From contig VXBA01005040.1 in the NCBI GenBank assembly GCA_013399895.1, positions 310,001 through 374,000 of the forward strand: DNA of 64,000 nt, written 5' to 3'. Shown here piece after piece: positions 13,001 through 25,436 of this stretch; position 1 is the first letter of the stretch; each line of letters starts with the position of its first letter. The translations under genes and the position numbers were made by a program. The notes below the pieces were generated by a model. It made no database searches, was not told where the DNA came from, and saw nothing but the letters and a program-made list of their open reading frames with translations. Source of the stretch: Serilophus lunatus. Taxonomy: Eukaryota > Chordata > Aves > Passeriformes > Eurylaimidae.

Positions 13001-16000
13001 TAAACCATTAGGTCATGTTGCTTATAACACTTACCCACACCCTTCTACATTTTTAAAACACATTATGATAGTATAAGAGTTTCATTTGATCTTATCGCTG
13101 CAATATGGTTGTAAGTAGCTGATCCAAGTGAAATGTGCTCTGTTTAATTAGCTTTCCCAGTGACCTGAGTGTGCTTCCATGAGAAATCCCCCTGCGTCAC
13201 TAAGGTCTTGTGGATTTCTGAAAGGACACATACCCCTCCCAGCATTAAGGACACCGTCAGCATGTGCCCTCCAGTCTGGCAGATATCTGGGACATGAAAT
13301 ACATTTCATGATATGTTATTCTTTACTCAGCCAGCACTTAATGACTGGAGCTTCAGGCCAAATACAGGATCCTAAAATGAGGCCGTCAACATCACCCAAT
13401 TACTGCTGTTATTAAAAATGCCAAGTGTAATCATAATAATAATTAGACTCTTATTATGCAGTGCTGCCTAAGGAATATACTCTATGTGTGTAAGATGTCA
13501 TGTAAGCCCTATTAGTAGAGCTGGGCAATCTCACCACCTCCACATTACTGCATAAGATAAAATTGCACTTGAATATGAAATGCCTGTATAAATCCAGTCC
13601 TTCAGCCCACCATCTTCTGAGGATTTATTTTTTTAGTTTTTCTGTTGGTTGTGGGTTTGGGTTCTCTTAATATTGCAGCTGGTTATACTATCTTTAAGTT
13701 TATGTCCTGCCACTAATGCCCTCCCAGAGCCTCTGAGCATTCAGAGAAATATCTCCCTTTGATCTCTTATTTATTATCAAACAATTATCCAGACAGACAG
13801 GTTACACCCACATTTGGTGTCTCATATGCCAGAAAAGCAGAGATCCAGAAGAGCAGGAACACGCTCAGTATCAAATGCTTTTTATTGAAAAAATGCTTCT
13901 CCTTCCTTGAACTTCTGTTGGCTTATCTGTAAAATGGGCCTAAACTCCATAGTCTTTGTGAAAACACTTGAGCAAAAGTCCCACAGAAATGTGTTAATTA
14001 GAAATATCATAAGTGTGCTAATTATGTTAAAGATTACCATGTCCACGGTTGATCTGTTCCCAACCTGCCATTTGAAAGGCAAGCTTCCAGGTCCTTCCAA
14101 ATGTATAGAGAGAAAGCAGATAAGTCTTCTTTGTCCCAATCTACTGCGCTGCGTCCTAAATGTAATCTCTCTGGTTTTGCAACATTCTAACAAAATCACA
14201 GCTTTTGAAAGAGATTAGGTGGTGTAACTTGGCTCCAGTGATCGTTCAATCCTGGCATCTGTTTTATTGCTTTATGTATTGTGGAATTGAGGGAGATTAT
14301 CTTCTAATTATTCCCTGTAGTCTGCAAAACAGATGGGGGAAAAAAAAAACAAACTGTGTTTCATCAACGTGTAGCCATCATGTGCTCAAACTTCAGTCTC
14401 CTTCCTGGTCGTTGTCCCAGAAGTGACAGAAGTATGAGACTCACCTGCAGATGAGATGGATCTCTAAGACAAGAATTGATACAGTGTTCACAGACATTAT
14501 ACTTGCATGACATGGTGGCCACAGCATATTAATTCTTCAATAATTTTTACGTTAACTTTCTTTTTCCAGCACAGGTCTAATGCTCAGGAAAGAAAACCTG
14601 TTGAATCCAGAATGATCACACAATCAATTTCACCCGACAATCACCTCCAGCAGAAACTCTCAAGAAAGCTTAAAAACTACATCTGAGATAACACCTCAAC
14701 TCAGAACTGTTATATTTTCCCATGTGTTATCAGGCCAGGTTAAAGTTATCTCTTTCCCCAGAGCCTGCCTATTAAATATTGGCTGAAGGCAAGGCCAAGG
14801 GAGGCCTGAATTTTGGAATTCATATCCCCCCAGAAGGCACACAGAGGATAACTTTGGAAAAAGCACTGACCTCTGGAGGAGAAAAAAAGGAAAAAGGAAT
14901 CCCTGGTGAGATTACTTACCATCCTAGTGGACAACACTGGTATGCCATGACCAGCCATGGACAAGCCATGAACTCAGTGAGTCCATAGAACTTTTTCAAT
15001 ATGAGCTCTGAGTCCCTTATCATGAGATGTGTGCAAATCTTCATAGCAAAGGTGGGTTGTCATGATAAATGACTTTTCCCACAAGTGTAAAGAGCAAAAC
15101 GGGTCCTTCCTTCCTCCCCTCCCTCACGACCTCCTGGCTCCAAGCCCCTGGGGCTCCTGTCAGGTGCCAGAGCACTGCCTCTGTGCAATATCCACACTCT
15201 TTAGTGGGTCACACTTCCCCTACCTGCACTTATTGCACACAAGCCACCAGTGCCGCTGCAGCTTTGTTCAATGGGAATCAACCTCGCTACTTAATTCTGA
15301 TATTTATTTTTTCTCCCAGTCACCTGCCTAATTTTCTTTGGATGTTTTCAGCCTGCAGAGTGAATTTAGGCCTATCTTTTTATTTCCTCCTCATCTTTCC
15401 ATCTGCACAGTCATAATCTCATTGATTTTCCAGATAAGCAAAAGTTCCATAATGATTTGAGGTGGAGGTATCTTCCTTTGCATAATGGCCATTCCAAAGT
15501 AGCTCCTACTCTGCTGTGGGTAAGCAAAAGGAAACACTGCTGAGTGGACCGTGAATGAAGAGCAAGGACAGCTTGTATGGTGGCAAGACCCAGATGAATG
15601 TAACAGTGAAGAAAATATGGTAGGGAAAAAACCAATCCAAAAAGAGTGCAAGAGGACACAAAGATTCAGCTGGGAAAAATGCTGAGTTTATAATCAAAGC
15701 ATGTCAGCTATTTCTAGACCTGCTCCAGAATGCAGCTTCAGCTACCATCTACTCTTTTTGGGGTAGGCTGGCCATGGGGTGTCCTGAATCTTCTGTTCAG
15801 CCAGTGGCTGTGAGATCTGGGCCCACCCTCCTCAGGTACATCCCCAGAGGGAGGGGAGCTTGTCTGGATGTGCTAATCCCAGAAGTAATGATGCATCCTG
15901 TGAGTTTCATGACATCAAACGGAGGGAGGGGAGGGGGTAATTAGTGCTCCAGTGACTGCAGCAAGTCAGTGTCATGCTGGTTCTGAGCAAGTGGCTTTTA

Positions 16001-19000
16001 TTGGGTCATGAGGAAATGGTGTGGGGCTGGTAGAGAAGTCTCTGCTCAGCAGAAACAAGAGAAACAGGACAAATTCAATACTCTAATAAAGTGGCAGCCA
16101 GTTTGAGGAGTATTCATATACAGGCCTAAGTGCAGCTTCAGTGAGAATCTGAAAAGATTTCAGTGAAATCTGAAAGCCTGTTTTCCTGAGCTTTGGGGAT
16201 GAGGTGGAAATGCCACTAATTTTTTTTTAATTTGCATCATTTTTCAAGATCAAAATCTCTTGCAATGTTATTCTGTGACAACCCTGAAAGTATAAATATA
16301 GAAATCACAGACAGTTCCCTGGAGACTGAAGGCCTAATATGTGAATAATCTCACCTCCTACTTTGTAACAATATCAGAGGAAAAAAAGGTGTATTATGCA
16401 TACCCACAGCTCTGCTTCAACAGTGTCTAGTCTGGTGTGTGAAGTGTATGTGTAAATATTTGAAGGGTAGATCTCAAGACCCCATTGTGGGAGAGACTAT
16501 GCAAATAAGGTGATATAACTGTGCTAGCACTTGGTGAGGTTTTGAATCTGCCCTATATCCAGGGCTTATGCAAGACACCACCTCTTAGACCCTCTTTCTT
16601 ATAAATCCACACCTATCCTTATCTATGGAGATATTTTTGCATATCCAGGCACATATTCATGTTTAGTCTTCAGTTTTAGAATGGCCCAAAAGATAACTCC
16701 CAGGGATCTGGAAGCTGTGGAATGAGCTGGGTTTTGGTATCAAATCCTGTGGCTAGTACCATCTGCAGGAAAATCATGTTTACTCTTCTTTAATCATTGG
16801 ACAAGATATGTCACTGCAGGTCCTCTCCTTTCTTATTATGGGACCTTCACATACCACAGTCCTGACCAGTGGTTAGAGATAAACATGGAGTCAAGAATGG
16901 GGGAGTGACAGAGTGATGGGGGAAAACAAAGTTCAAGAATGAGGGTCAAAAGCTTTTCCAGTCAAAAAAGGAGGAGAACTATGAGGTTGAAAGACACATT
17001 GATGCTCAGGAACCCTACAATTCTGCATTCTGGGCAGGGAGCAGTCAAGGCTCGAGCAAGACCAAGGCATGGCCTTTATACTCAGGAGTCAGCAGAGCTC
17101 CAGCCAAGGGTGCCATCAACACACAGGAGCAATCAATGGGAGACAGGAGTTAACCCAGCATGGAGGCCAGTGCCTCCCTGGACAGGTTGATCAAGCCCAT
17201 GGCTTCAAGGGGGTCTGCAGGACTGACAGAGGCTGGAGGTGGTCAGGGAACCACCTGCTGATCCAGATGCAAATTCTCATATAGGCCCAGTGCCATGAAA
17301 AACGTGCTGTTGGTGTATCAAGGGCTTTTTTAATATTGTCCCTTTGACTAGAACATTGAGCAACAGTTTACTGGGCCAAGCAAAGGAAAGGACATTGTGA
17401 TGGCCCGGTTCGGTGATAAAAAATGAGATACATATGAAAATTCCATAACAGCTGAAGTACACACACCACAGTGATCCTTGTCCTCTCCCTTGGCTATTGC
17501 TGCCTGCACCCAAAGAATAAGAAGGATCTGTGTGCCAGGCCCTTTCTAATGTCCATTTAGTTTCCTCAGCATCCAGGATCTGAAAGCTCTTTTCTAATCT
17601 TTGCACTCCTTTGAAGTGGCAAAACTCCAGGGAATAGCCTGTTCACTGGAGACTTCTGACCACTGTATGATGTGGATTGCTTTAAAGGAAACCTTCACAG
17701 ACTATGGACCAAACCAGCCCTATTTCTAGAAGAAGACTGACCCACTATAAATTGGCTGGGAAGAAAATAAAAGCACTTCAGAGTACGTGATTAAAGGAAA
17801 TTGCATCATCTATCCAAGGAAATATTAGGAGGCAGCTTGACCACGATCTATAAGAATTTCTGAGTCTGAGAGATTCTCTGGTCCACCCAAGAGTGATGTC
17901 CCCAGCTCTAAGTCCTATGACAGATGTTTGACACCAGTTTCATGAGGAGGTCACACAGGTTTGCCAGGTCCTTCCATTCTGGCAGCTGATGGATTCAGCC
18001 TATAGACTACTGAAAGAGCAGCATGGTTTGCAAGAGAGCAGCAAGATGTATGGACAGAAATGTATGCTGTACAAAACCAGTGGCTTGGAAAGCTTCAGGA
18101 AAGGGAAGCAGATGTAGGAGGTGGGGGGATTGGAGTGAAGCAAGAGGAGTGAGGGCCATTGGAACATAACAGGGGAATAATATCATGTGAGATTTGAAAT
18201 CTTTTTACAGAACTCTGTGTAGTACTTTCCAGAGCAAACCCTCTTTTTCAGAACGGGAACCAAGAAATTATTTTCACACCAAACACCATGTTTCATTTAT
18301 TCTGTATGAATTCTGTTTGAGGGGGGAGAGGGAGTTGTTTAAGATGAAAGATAGTGAACGAAATGAAGTATTATTACATTACCTGCCACAATACTGTGGT
18401 GTTCAAAAAGGTATTTGATTTCAAACCACGCTGGTTTTAAGTGTCAATCACAGCCCATGACTTCTGTCTCAGGAGGTTTGTGTCCAAGCTTCAAAAGAGT
18501 TGTACCACACAGGACACTGGAGCCCTCCCTGGCTGCTCACTCTGCTGAGGAACAGTATGAGCACAGAAGAAGTACCAACATGATACATACACCTGGCTGG
18601 TCTCATCCAACCCTGATGAGTGCAAAAATAATTGACAGGCCCATCTACACATACCAGGCTCAGGCCATCTTCATTTTTTCACTTAGAAATCTAAAACACA
18701 TTTCTAAGCTTATTTGACTTTCCAGTTGAAGAGATCCTAGCATGTCATCTGTTTTCAGTGGTGCAGCCCAGCATGGAAGACCCCAAACATAGGGCTGCAT
18801 TGAAACTGTCATCACTGACTTTATGATACATTTATACAACCTTGCACCTCCACTTAAACCAGTCAAATTAATGATAAATCCACAGATTTTAAGGCCAGAA
18901 GGAACTTTTTTTTTTAATGTCTTGTCTGATTTCTTGCTCTGGCATAATATAAGCTGGAGAATTGCACCCCAAGGAACATCTGTCTGGCCCAGAGTATCTA

Positions 19001-21070
19001 CTTGGACTAGAAAGAGCATGCCTTCCAGAAATACACCCTTTTCCTGGCTTTAGACCTTCACATGTCTAGATAAGGATATCAATGAAGATTTCATACTCTG
19101 TTTCTCAGCTGAATTTGTTGGACTTCAGCTATGAGGAACTACAAAAGGATCAGGCAGACTCATAAATATTGTCCACATATCTCTGTTTTCTATAAAGATT
19201 CAAGTTACTCCTTAACCTCATCTCTATTCAAATAACCTTTGTTCTTTTGGATGCTCACAATTTTAGTGGTCTTGAATACAGTTAAGCTTATCAAAGATCC
19301 AAAAGAAGTCTCCACCAGCTTATAGAGTAATCAAAATTCCAGATTGTTCTTGCGATTGAGCTGTCTATGATTATGTCATACAAATAAGACATGAACCTCT
19401 GATCCAATAAAAAAGAAAATGTCCATCTAATCCATTTCATCTGATTCAATTTTTGGTGGCCCCCACACAAAGGTACCTGTGTTTTTTCTTAGTGAATCAG
19501 AATAATTTGTACAACATTGCAAAGAAAGTTGTCCCATATGGTAAACTCCTTCCTGAACAAGAGTGTGTTTATTGTTGCTGTATGATTGCTTAATCCCTTT
19601 GTATTGTCCACGATGTGGTACTGGATGAACATAACTGAAACACAATGTTTAATTACCTTCAGAGAATTTTGATATGTTCTTAAGAAAGGAATGAGAAAGA
19701 CTTGTGGAGTTAAGAACTAGGTCAGCAGCAGGGAGAAAAGGTAGGTATTTTTAAGGCTTCTCTTCCTTGAGCACATGACTTAGATTTCCCCACAGGCAAC
19801 TCTACTAGAAAATATTAATCTGTCATTCATAGAGACAAGTTATGTGCTGTGGAACAGCAGCAATGGAGTATCAGGTAGTATAATTGAGACCAAATGCCAG
19901 CCCCTTGCAAATCAATGGAAATATTTTACTGCATTTTACACTCCAAATATGGAGTATTTCTTTATTTTCCAGTATCAAATATTTAGTGCAAAAAATATTT
20001 TGATTCTAAAAGAGAGGTACAAGTAGTGGATTTGGAGTCAGTGCACAGAGTACTTTCTCTTTTGCTATTTCTGAGAGGTATTTCTCTTCACGTTCACACT
20101 CACAGCACAGTGCAGCTGTGTTCCCATGACAGTGTAAATGCTCCTTTATTTTCATATAGGACACAAGCAGAGGAAATCATGTCTTGAACCTGTTCATGAC
20201 TGCATTAAGCACTTTTGAGAATAAAATACAAATTATGTAGCAAAAGCAACTAACAATCAGAAAAATAGAATTACTGTAACAGTTACAGCACTGTCAGATT
20301 CTCAGACTTACTTCCACCATCCAAACCATGCTGGTTATACTTGAAGTACGATAAAAGAAATTCAATTTCAATTTCCTATTCTATAATCCATTATTCATCA
20401 AAGACTAGCAAGTAATGAAAATAGAAGTGAGAACATCTTTTCAGGTTAGATTTTTTTGAGATTTAATTCCTCTGAAGAACATAAACCCAGAAGTCAAACA
20501 TTGTAAATAATTAGCCAAAGGGTGCTGAAAATCACAGAACAGTCAGGAGCATCTCCAGTGCCTCTATGTGCATCTTTGATATTCCTTTCATAGGAACACA
20601 CTGGTTTTCAGGTAGGGATAACATGTAACATAGGCAGCTGCTCTAACATATTTATAATTCCCAAGCAGGTTAATATTTAGACTGCCTGGTGAATTGTGCC
20701 TGCTTTTGTACCCTCTTAATTTCAAATAAAAGGCAGTTGCAAAGAGAAAGAGATCTGCAATATTAAATACAGTTTCTTTCACGGAGGTATCCCTCTGCAA
20801 AGAGAGAATAGGGCAACTAGCTCAGCTTTTAGTGTCTCACAACAGACATGTATGATAAAGCAAATTAGTTCTGCCTGAGATGTCCACAGTAACCCTCAGC
20901 TATCAGAAGAGTAAATCTCTGTGATCTGCACCACATTTCTACACTCCTCAGCAGCTGAAATATAGAGGATAAGTGTATCAAGACACATTAACTCAGCAAG
21001 GAAGCAGCTTCAGCCACAATATTTTAATGGTCTAATCGAAGGATGAGATATTATTGGCTAAACTTTTCCT
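13001..21070. other. Unique non-coding sequence
   Basis: No gene or clear interspersed repeat was recognised over about 8 kb. Local features are a stop-poor block at 13882-14218 open on both strands (about 105 codons each), a polypyrimidine stretch near 15108-15126, and a G-rich purine run at 15921-15937. The block near 13910-13945 ('cttatctgtaaaatggg') recalls the MIR core but is too short to call. Everything else reads as ordinary AT-rich avian intron or desert sequence. Confidence 0.5.
15921..15937 (+). other. G-rich purine run, near-G-quadruplex
   Basis: GG, GGG, GGGG and GGGGG runs are separated by single A bases. With only three runs of at least three G it falls short of a canonical four-tract motif, but it could form a two-tetrad or bulged quadruplex. 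No regulatory context is evident. Confidence 0.5.
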
Positions 21071-21685
21071 TCAGTAACATCTGTAAATACATGTGGTTTC
21101 TTGAAAGAGAACAGAGCACAGCTTTGCCTTGTAAATATTTAGACTATACATTATACCATATGATAGCAATCCATGTGTGACTTGCCACTTGTCCTCTTGA
21201 ACAGGTGATTTTGCAGATGGTGGGCCCAGTCCCTTGTCATTAAAATTATAAAGAAAAGGACTTGTGGTATTCGACACTAATAGCCCCAGACCCCACATGC
21301 CACAGCTGCCAGACTGCAAGGGTGTGGATATATTTAATTGCACTACATTTTTACAAGAGGATCTCTCTTCTTCCTCCTGTGCCATGAAGATCATTGAGGG
21401 CTTTATATTGCCACTTAATCTGACACTGAAACGAGTCAAGTCCAGCTCAACTGCTGATGATTTACTTCTGTTTTTCCTCAGCAGAGGGAGCTTGAGTCTG
21501 CAGCAAGAGCCACCGCCTTCACTTGAACATGTTCTCCCCAACCTGTCATCATTAGCACTCCTCGATGCCACGGATGTTTGCAGGTAAATGAGAAGACACT
21601 TGTGGCATTTGGGAATAGCTCTGAAAAGCCACTCATCCCCCTGTATCAGAACATCATCGAGCAGTGCTGAATGCATCCAACCCAC
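21071..21685 (-). other. Longest open frame in the window (204 codons), product not recognised
   Basis: An ATG-initiated frame of 204 codons on the minus strand is the longest I can support here. The translated peptide has an acidic run (EEEE) mid-way and a basic LLRKNRSK-like patch. It has no clear signal peptide, no membrane segment and no motif from a family I recognise. The plus strand also carries a 107-codon frame over 21264-21587, which suggests low stop density from local composition rather than coding constraint. I saw no convincing splice context or polyadenylation signal. It is most likely spurious; a lineage-specific gene or unspliced exon is a remote alternative. Confidence 0.15.
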
Positions 21686-22400
21686 ACATCTGTCCCAGAG
21701 AGAATCTGTGTAGGGTTCAAGTCAAAGGGCACACTGAGATTGGGGTGAAAACGTGTGAAAACTGGATTTGCACTGATCCTAAGATTGCTGGAGTCAGCAG
21801 AGGGTGAAACCAGAGTGAGTTTAAGCAGCTGAAAGACGAGCCTTAATTGTACCAGGGATGGCATTCAGTACCCTTGGTACCACCTAGCACCATCCGTTGG
21901 GAATTGGGGCTGAGGATGTAGTTCTTCGTGGAGCGGAAGGAGGGTCATCAGCCGTGCTGAGAAAGGTGGCACAGGGATTCAGTAAAAAAGCAGGTATTTT
22001 AGGAAGCTTTTCTCACTGCAAGTTGGCACAGCAGTGCCTGAGGGCTGTCCCGGGAAACGTCTGCAGTGTTTGCACTGTCTTGGAGAACCAGGCAGAGGGG
22101 CTCCCATAGTGAGTGCCATGGATGTGCTCACCCTGCTATGAGCCCACAGGTTGCCCCTGAGCATCCTTCCAGCTCTCTCAGCCTCTAGGGTTTAGTAAAG
22201 GCATTTCTCCTTCAGTCAAAGCCCCTTGAAGGACAGTTCAAAGCCATCGTTTACAGTGGGCAGTAGCTGCAAAAGGCACTTACGTGTTGCCATTTCAGTG
22301 TGAAAAACTTGGCCTTAACATTTTAATGTTTATAAATATAACAGGATGTTGTAACCCATCCCTAAGATAGCTGAGGATGGGAACACACATTTCAGAATAG
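21686..22400. other. Unique non-coding sequence
   Basis: No gene, RNA or repeat was recognised. The composition is slightly more GC-rich than the flanks, and open frames are at most about 72 codons. Confidence 0.5.
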
Positions 22401-23060
22401 AAAGTTAAGCATGCAGGTATTAAAATTACTCCAATAAAAATATATGCTGAAAGAATTAGAAACAAAGCCCATAAGATTGAATTCTTAGGCCTTTATCCTA
22501 TACACTAGAGAAGTAGTTATCTGATTTTGTTCCCCTAACAGGCCATGATCCATGGGAAAATACTTCTATAAAACAGCCATTAACCAATTAATAACTTTCG
22601 GGCTTGAGTTGCCTCCTTATAATCCATCTTTTCTAATATATTCAAGGAAGTTAAAGCTGTATAATTCTAATCGCATATTCTTTGGTGGACAGATCATTTC
22701 TTGTGATGGAAGAAGCCTTGAAGAAGTGCCTGCTACTCACTTACTTTCATGGCAAATGAAACAAACTGCAAATCAAGGACACCATTAAAACTTGCCCATA
22801 AAAAGCAAAGGTCTAATTCAGGTCTGTCTGATTGAATATGCATTGGATCAGGCCCAAATTGCAATTGGTTTGCATATTTCCCAAAGAAATCTCAATACAT
22901 TAAATGCCCATGAATGCAAATACGTTGGGGTTTTTTCTGATTTGTATAATTTAACAGAGGGTGGCTTAAAAATGAATGCACACAATAGGATTATACAATA
23001 TTCTCAGGGGTTCAAACAAGTTGCTATTTGCCTCAGGGAAGGCCAATCTAGTGATTAAAG
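22401..23060. other. AT-rich stretch with POU-octamer-like motifs, possible conserved non-coding element
   Basis: Within 22836-22921 there are ATATGCAT (22836-22843), TTTGCATAT (22869-22877) and the exact POU octamer ATGCAAAT (22914-22921). CAATTG-type and AT-rich homeodomain-like words are also nearby. The region carries no repeat signature and is unusually free of stops in one plus-strand frame. Octamer clustering is typical of developmental enhancers bound by POU factors, but such words also occur by chance in AT-rich DNA. Enhancer function is inference and rests on conservation that I cannot test. Confidence 0.3.
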
Positions 23061-23833
23061 CTTAACCTCCAGGGAGAAGGAAATCATAGTTGTATTCCCC
23101 GAATGGCCACATATTTGTGAAGTCACCAAACTTTTCACGCCTCTGCCCTCGGAACAAGGACAGAGCCTATTTAGGCAGCTGCACCCACCCATCCACATTT
23201 GGATGTTGATAGGAGAGGAACAAGACAGAGGTGGTGTTGAAAGGCAAATTACCTTCTGACTTGGTTCCATATATGCATTTATATTTGTGCCATGAATAGA
23301 GCACTACCCAGTGAACATATGTCTTTGCTTATAATATATATTTTTACCCATCTATGCCTTGCCTTCCCTTCCCCCACTGGTCTCTTTTCTTAGGCATTCA
23401 TAGTTATCATTCCCAAGAACATCTGAAAAAAGCCAGGATGGCATCGCCCTACAGCTCCCAGCTCTCCGACTCTCTTGAGAATCTCTGAGTCGTATTGTCA
23501 GTGTTTTACGTATTTACACCAACAGAGAAGGCCTGGGATGTGGGCTTTTTCGTTTATATGAGTCTCACCGCCACAGGGGGTATTTAACTTTCTGCCCTGG
23601 TTGCTGTAATTCTCTCTCCAGTGGATATACAGTTCAGATCAGGTTCCTATTGCTGTGATGACAGGCATTCAGCAGGCACTGTAATTGCAGAGTTAAAACA
23701 GCTCATTTTCTTACTGGCAAGCTGTAGTTAAAGAGGTGCTAGGAGGCAGCCTGGCTGTCTGCAGAGGAACTGATCAAAGCACTGAAAGGCATCTGGCTTG
23801 TCTCTGTTTTCTTTCACCACCCCCCTTGCTGAT

Positions 23834-23909
23834 GGAGGGGAAAAAGAGAAAGAAGGAGAGAAAAAGCGAATGAAAAAAAAAAAAAAGAGGGGAAAAAGAA
23901 GGAAAAAAA
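23834..23909. repeat. Polypurine (A/G) tract
   Basis: A 76-bp stretch is almost entirely A and G on the plus strand, broken by C at 23867 and T at 23871, and contains a run of 14 A around 23873-23886. Long polypurine tracts can form triplex DNA where they have mirror symmetry, but this one is only weakly mirrored. Confidence 0.85.
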
Positions 23910-25398
23910 TATTAAAATAGAATTTATGAAAATGAATACTTGTCCCTTTCCTAAAGGAGAAAGCCACTGTTTTATTAAAGACAGTAAACACAGTTGAGTT
24001 AGGTCTATTTTTTTTAACTCTCTGTATTTTTAATGAGAAAATTTGGGCTTGCAAATGTTCATTTTTGTCCAATTCCATTAAGTGTTACCAGTAGGATAGC
24101 TGAGCTGTTGGGCAGCACTTTGTACACTGCAGAGAGAGAACTTGCCTCATCTCTGTATCAATGTCATCCGTCCTTATCAGACTCAGCTTTTTCTCCTTCT
24201 GACCTCTACCCTTCCCTGAAGGACATACGATTCTGACCTGAATGTGATGGACGATGGGATTCTATACCCTGAATTAACTGCAAAAGTTACGAATGAAACA
24301 CATTTTTACTTTACTTTTATTTGTTCTAATTTGCTCCAATTCTTCCTGTCATAAATTTCAGCAAATTACTAAGGAAAAGGCAGACGGAGCTGACAAACCA
24401 CTTGAGGTGTTCATACAAAGGATAAAAAAAGGCAAAGAACTCCAATAACAGGGGAAGATGTCCATCGAAAATTGAGATCAATGATCCAAAACCCACTGAG
24501 GTGTCACTCAGAACGTTTCTCCCAATGAGATAAAGGAGTTCCTAGGCAAGGAATGGCTCCATTTCTAAGAAAGAGACATTTCATCCTGGGGAGAAGCACC
24601 ATTGAGGTGAAAATAAATGAAATATAGGAATTTCTTCCTATGAACCAGAGGGAAAAAGGCTATCAGGACAAGAGCCAGCTGAGGACACATCCTCTCCTCC
24701 AGCAGTTTGGTGAAATTCCTGCTATTCAAGAGCTCTAAAAGGTCCTGTAATGCAGGAACCTGATCCATTATGCACTAGTTTACAGCATTTTTCAATCAGG
24801 TTTCCAGGCTTGCCCAGTGCAAAAGCAATGGGATTTCTCTTGTCTCTCCTGAGCCTTCAGTCATCGGAAACTCATCAGGCAGAGAGTTCATTCTCACTTT
24901 TGCTCCTCTCACACTTCATTTTTTTCAACCACTATCTCTGAATGGTGACACCACCATCTTCTCACAGACAAAAGAGGAGTTCAGAGTCTTTGAAAGAAGA
25001 AAACAAACTCTGTAACTCAACAAGGAGCCTAGACAGGCAATGTTGCAAATTAAGTTGAAAGAGGCCCAGTTACTGCACCATTATTTGATTTCCCCTTCTC
25101 TAATCCCTTGCTTGTAATTAGCATAATTTATTAACATATTAGAGCCATGCATGTGAACCCTCTTTATAGTTGCTGAGTGTTCCCTGAGGCTGCATAGTGA
25201 AAGCTTTTCCCCACTGTTTAATAATATGTTACATAAGGAAAACCAGCTTCTGATATAATTTAAATTATGACTTTCCTTTCTGCATCTGAACACTCATTTC
25301 CTTTAAATGAGGTTAATTTCCTTAAATAATGAAAATCCTCCAATTTCAGTTTTCCATTCATTAGACCCCCTTAGTTCAACATGAAAAAGTCACACGCC

Positions 25399-25436
25399 AA
25401 GAGGAGGGAAAAAAAAGAAAAAAAAGGAAAAAAAAA
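25399..25436. repeat. Polypurine A-rich tract
   Basis: A 38-bp all-purine run consisting of GAGGAGGG followed by A-rich segments separated by single G or GG. Simple low-complexity sequence; no adjacent retroposon body was seen. Confidence 0.85.

Noticed and set aside
13905..13945. MIR-like words 'cttatctgtaaaatggg'
   Set aside because: Only about 20 bp match and the sequence on both sides does not follow MIR order.
23560..23585. CTCF-like motif (CCGCCACAGGGGG)
   Set aside because: It lacks one base of the CCASYAGRKGGC core spacing. Similar partial matches at 49838 and 53589 are equally imperfect, so no insulator is claimed.
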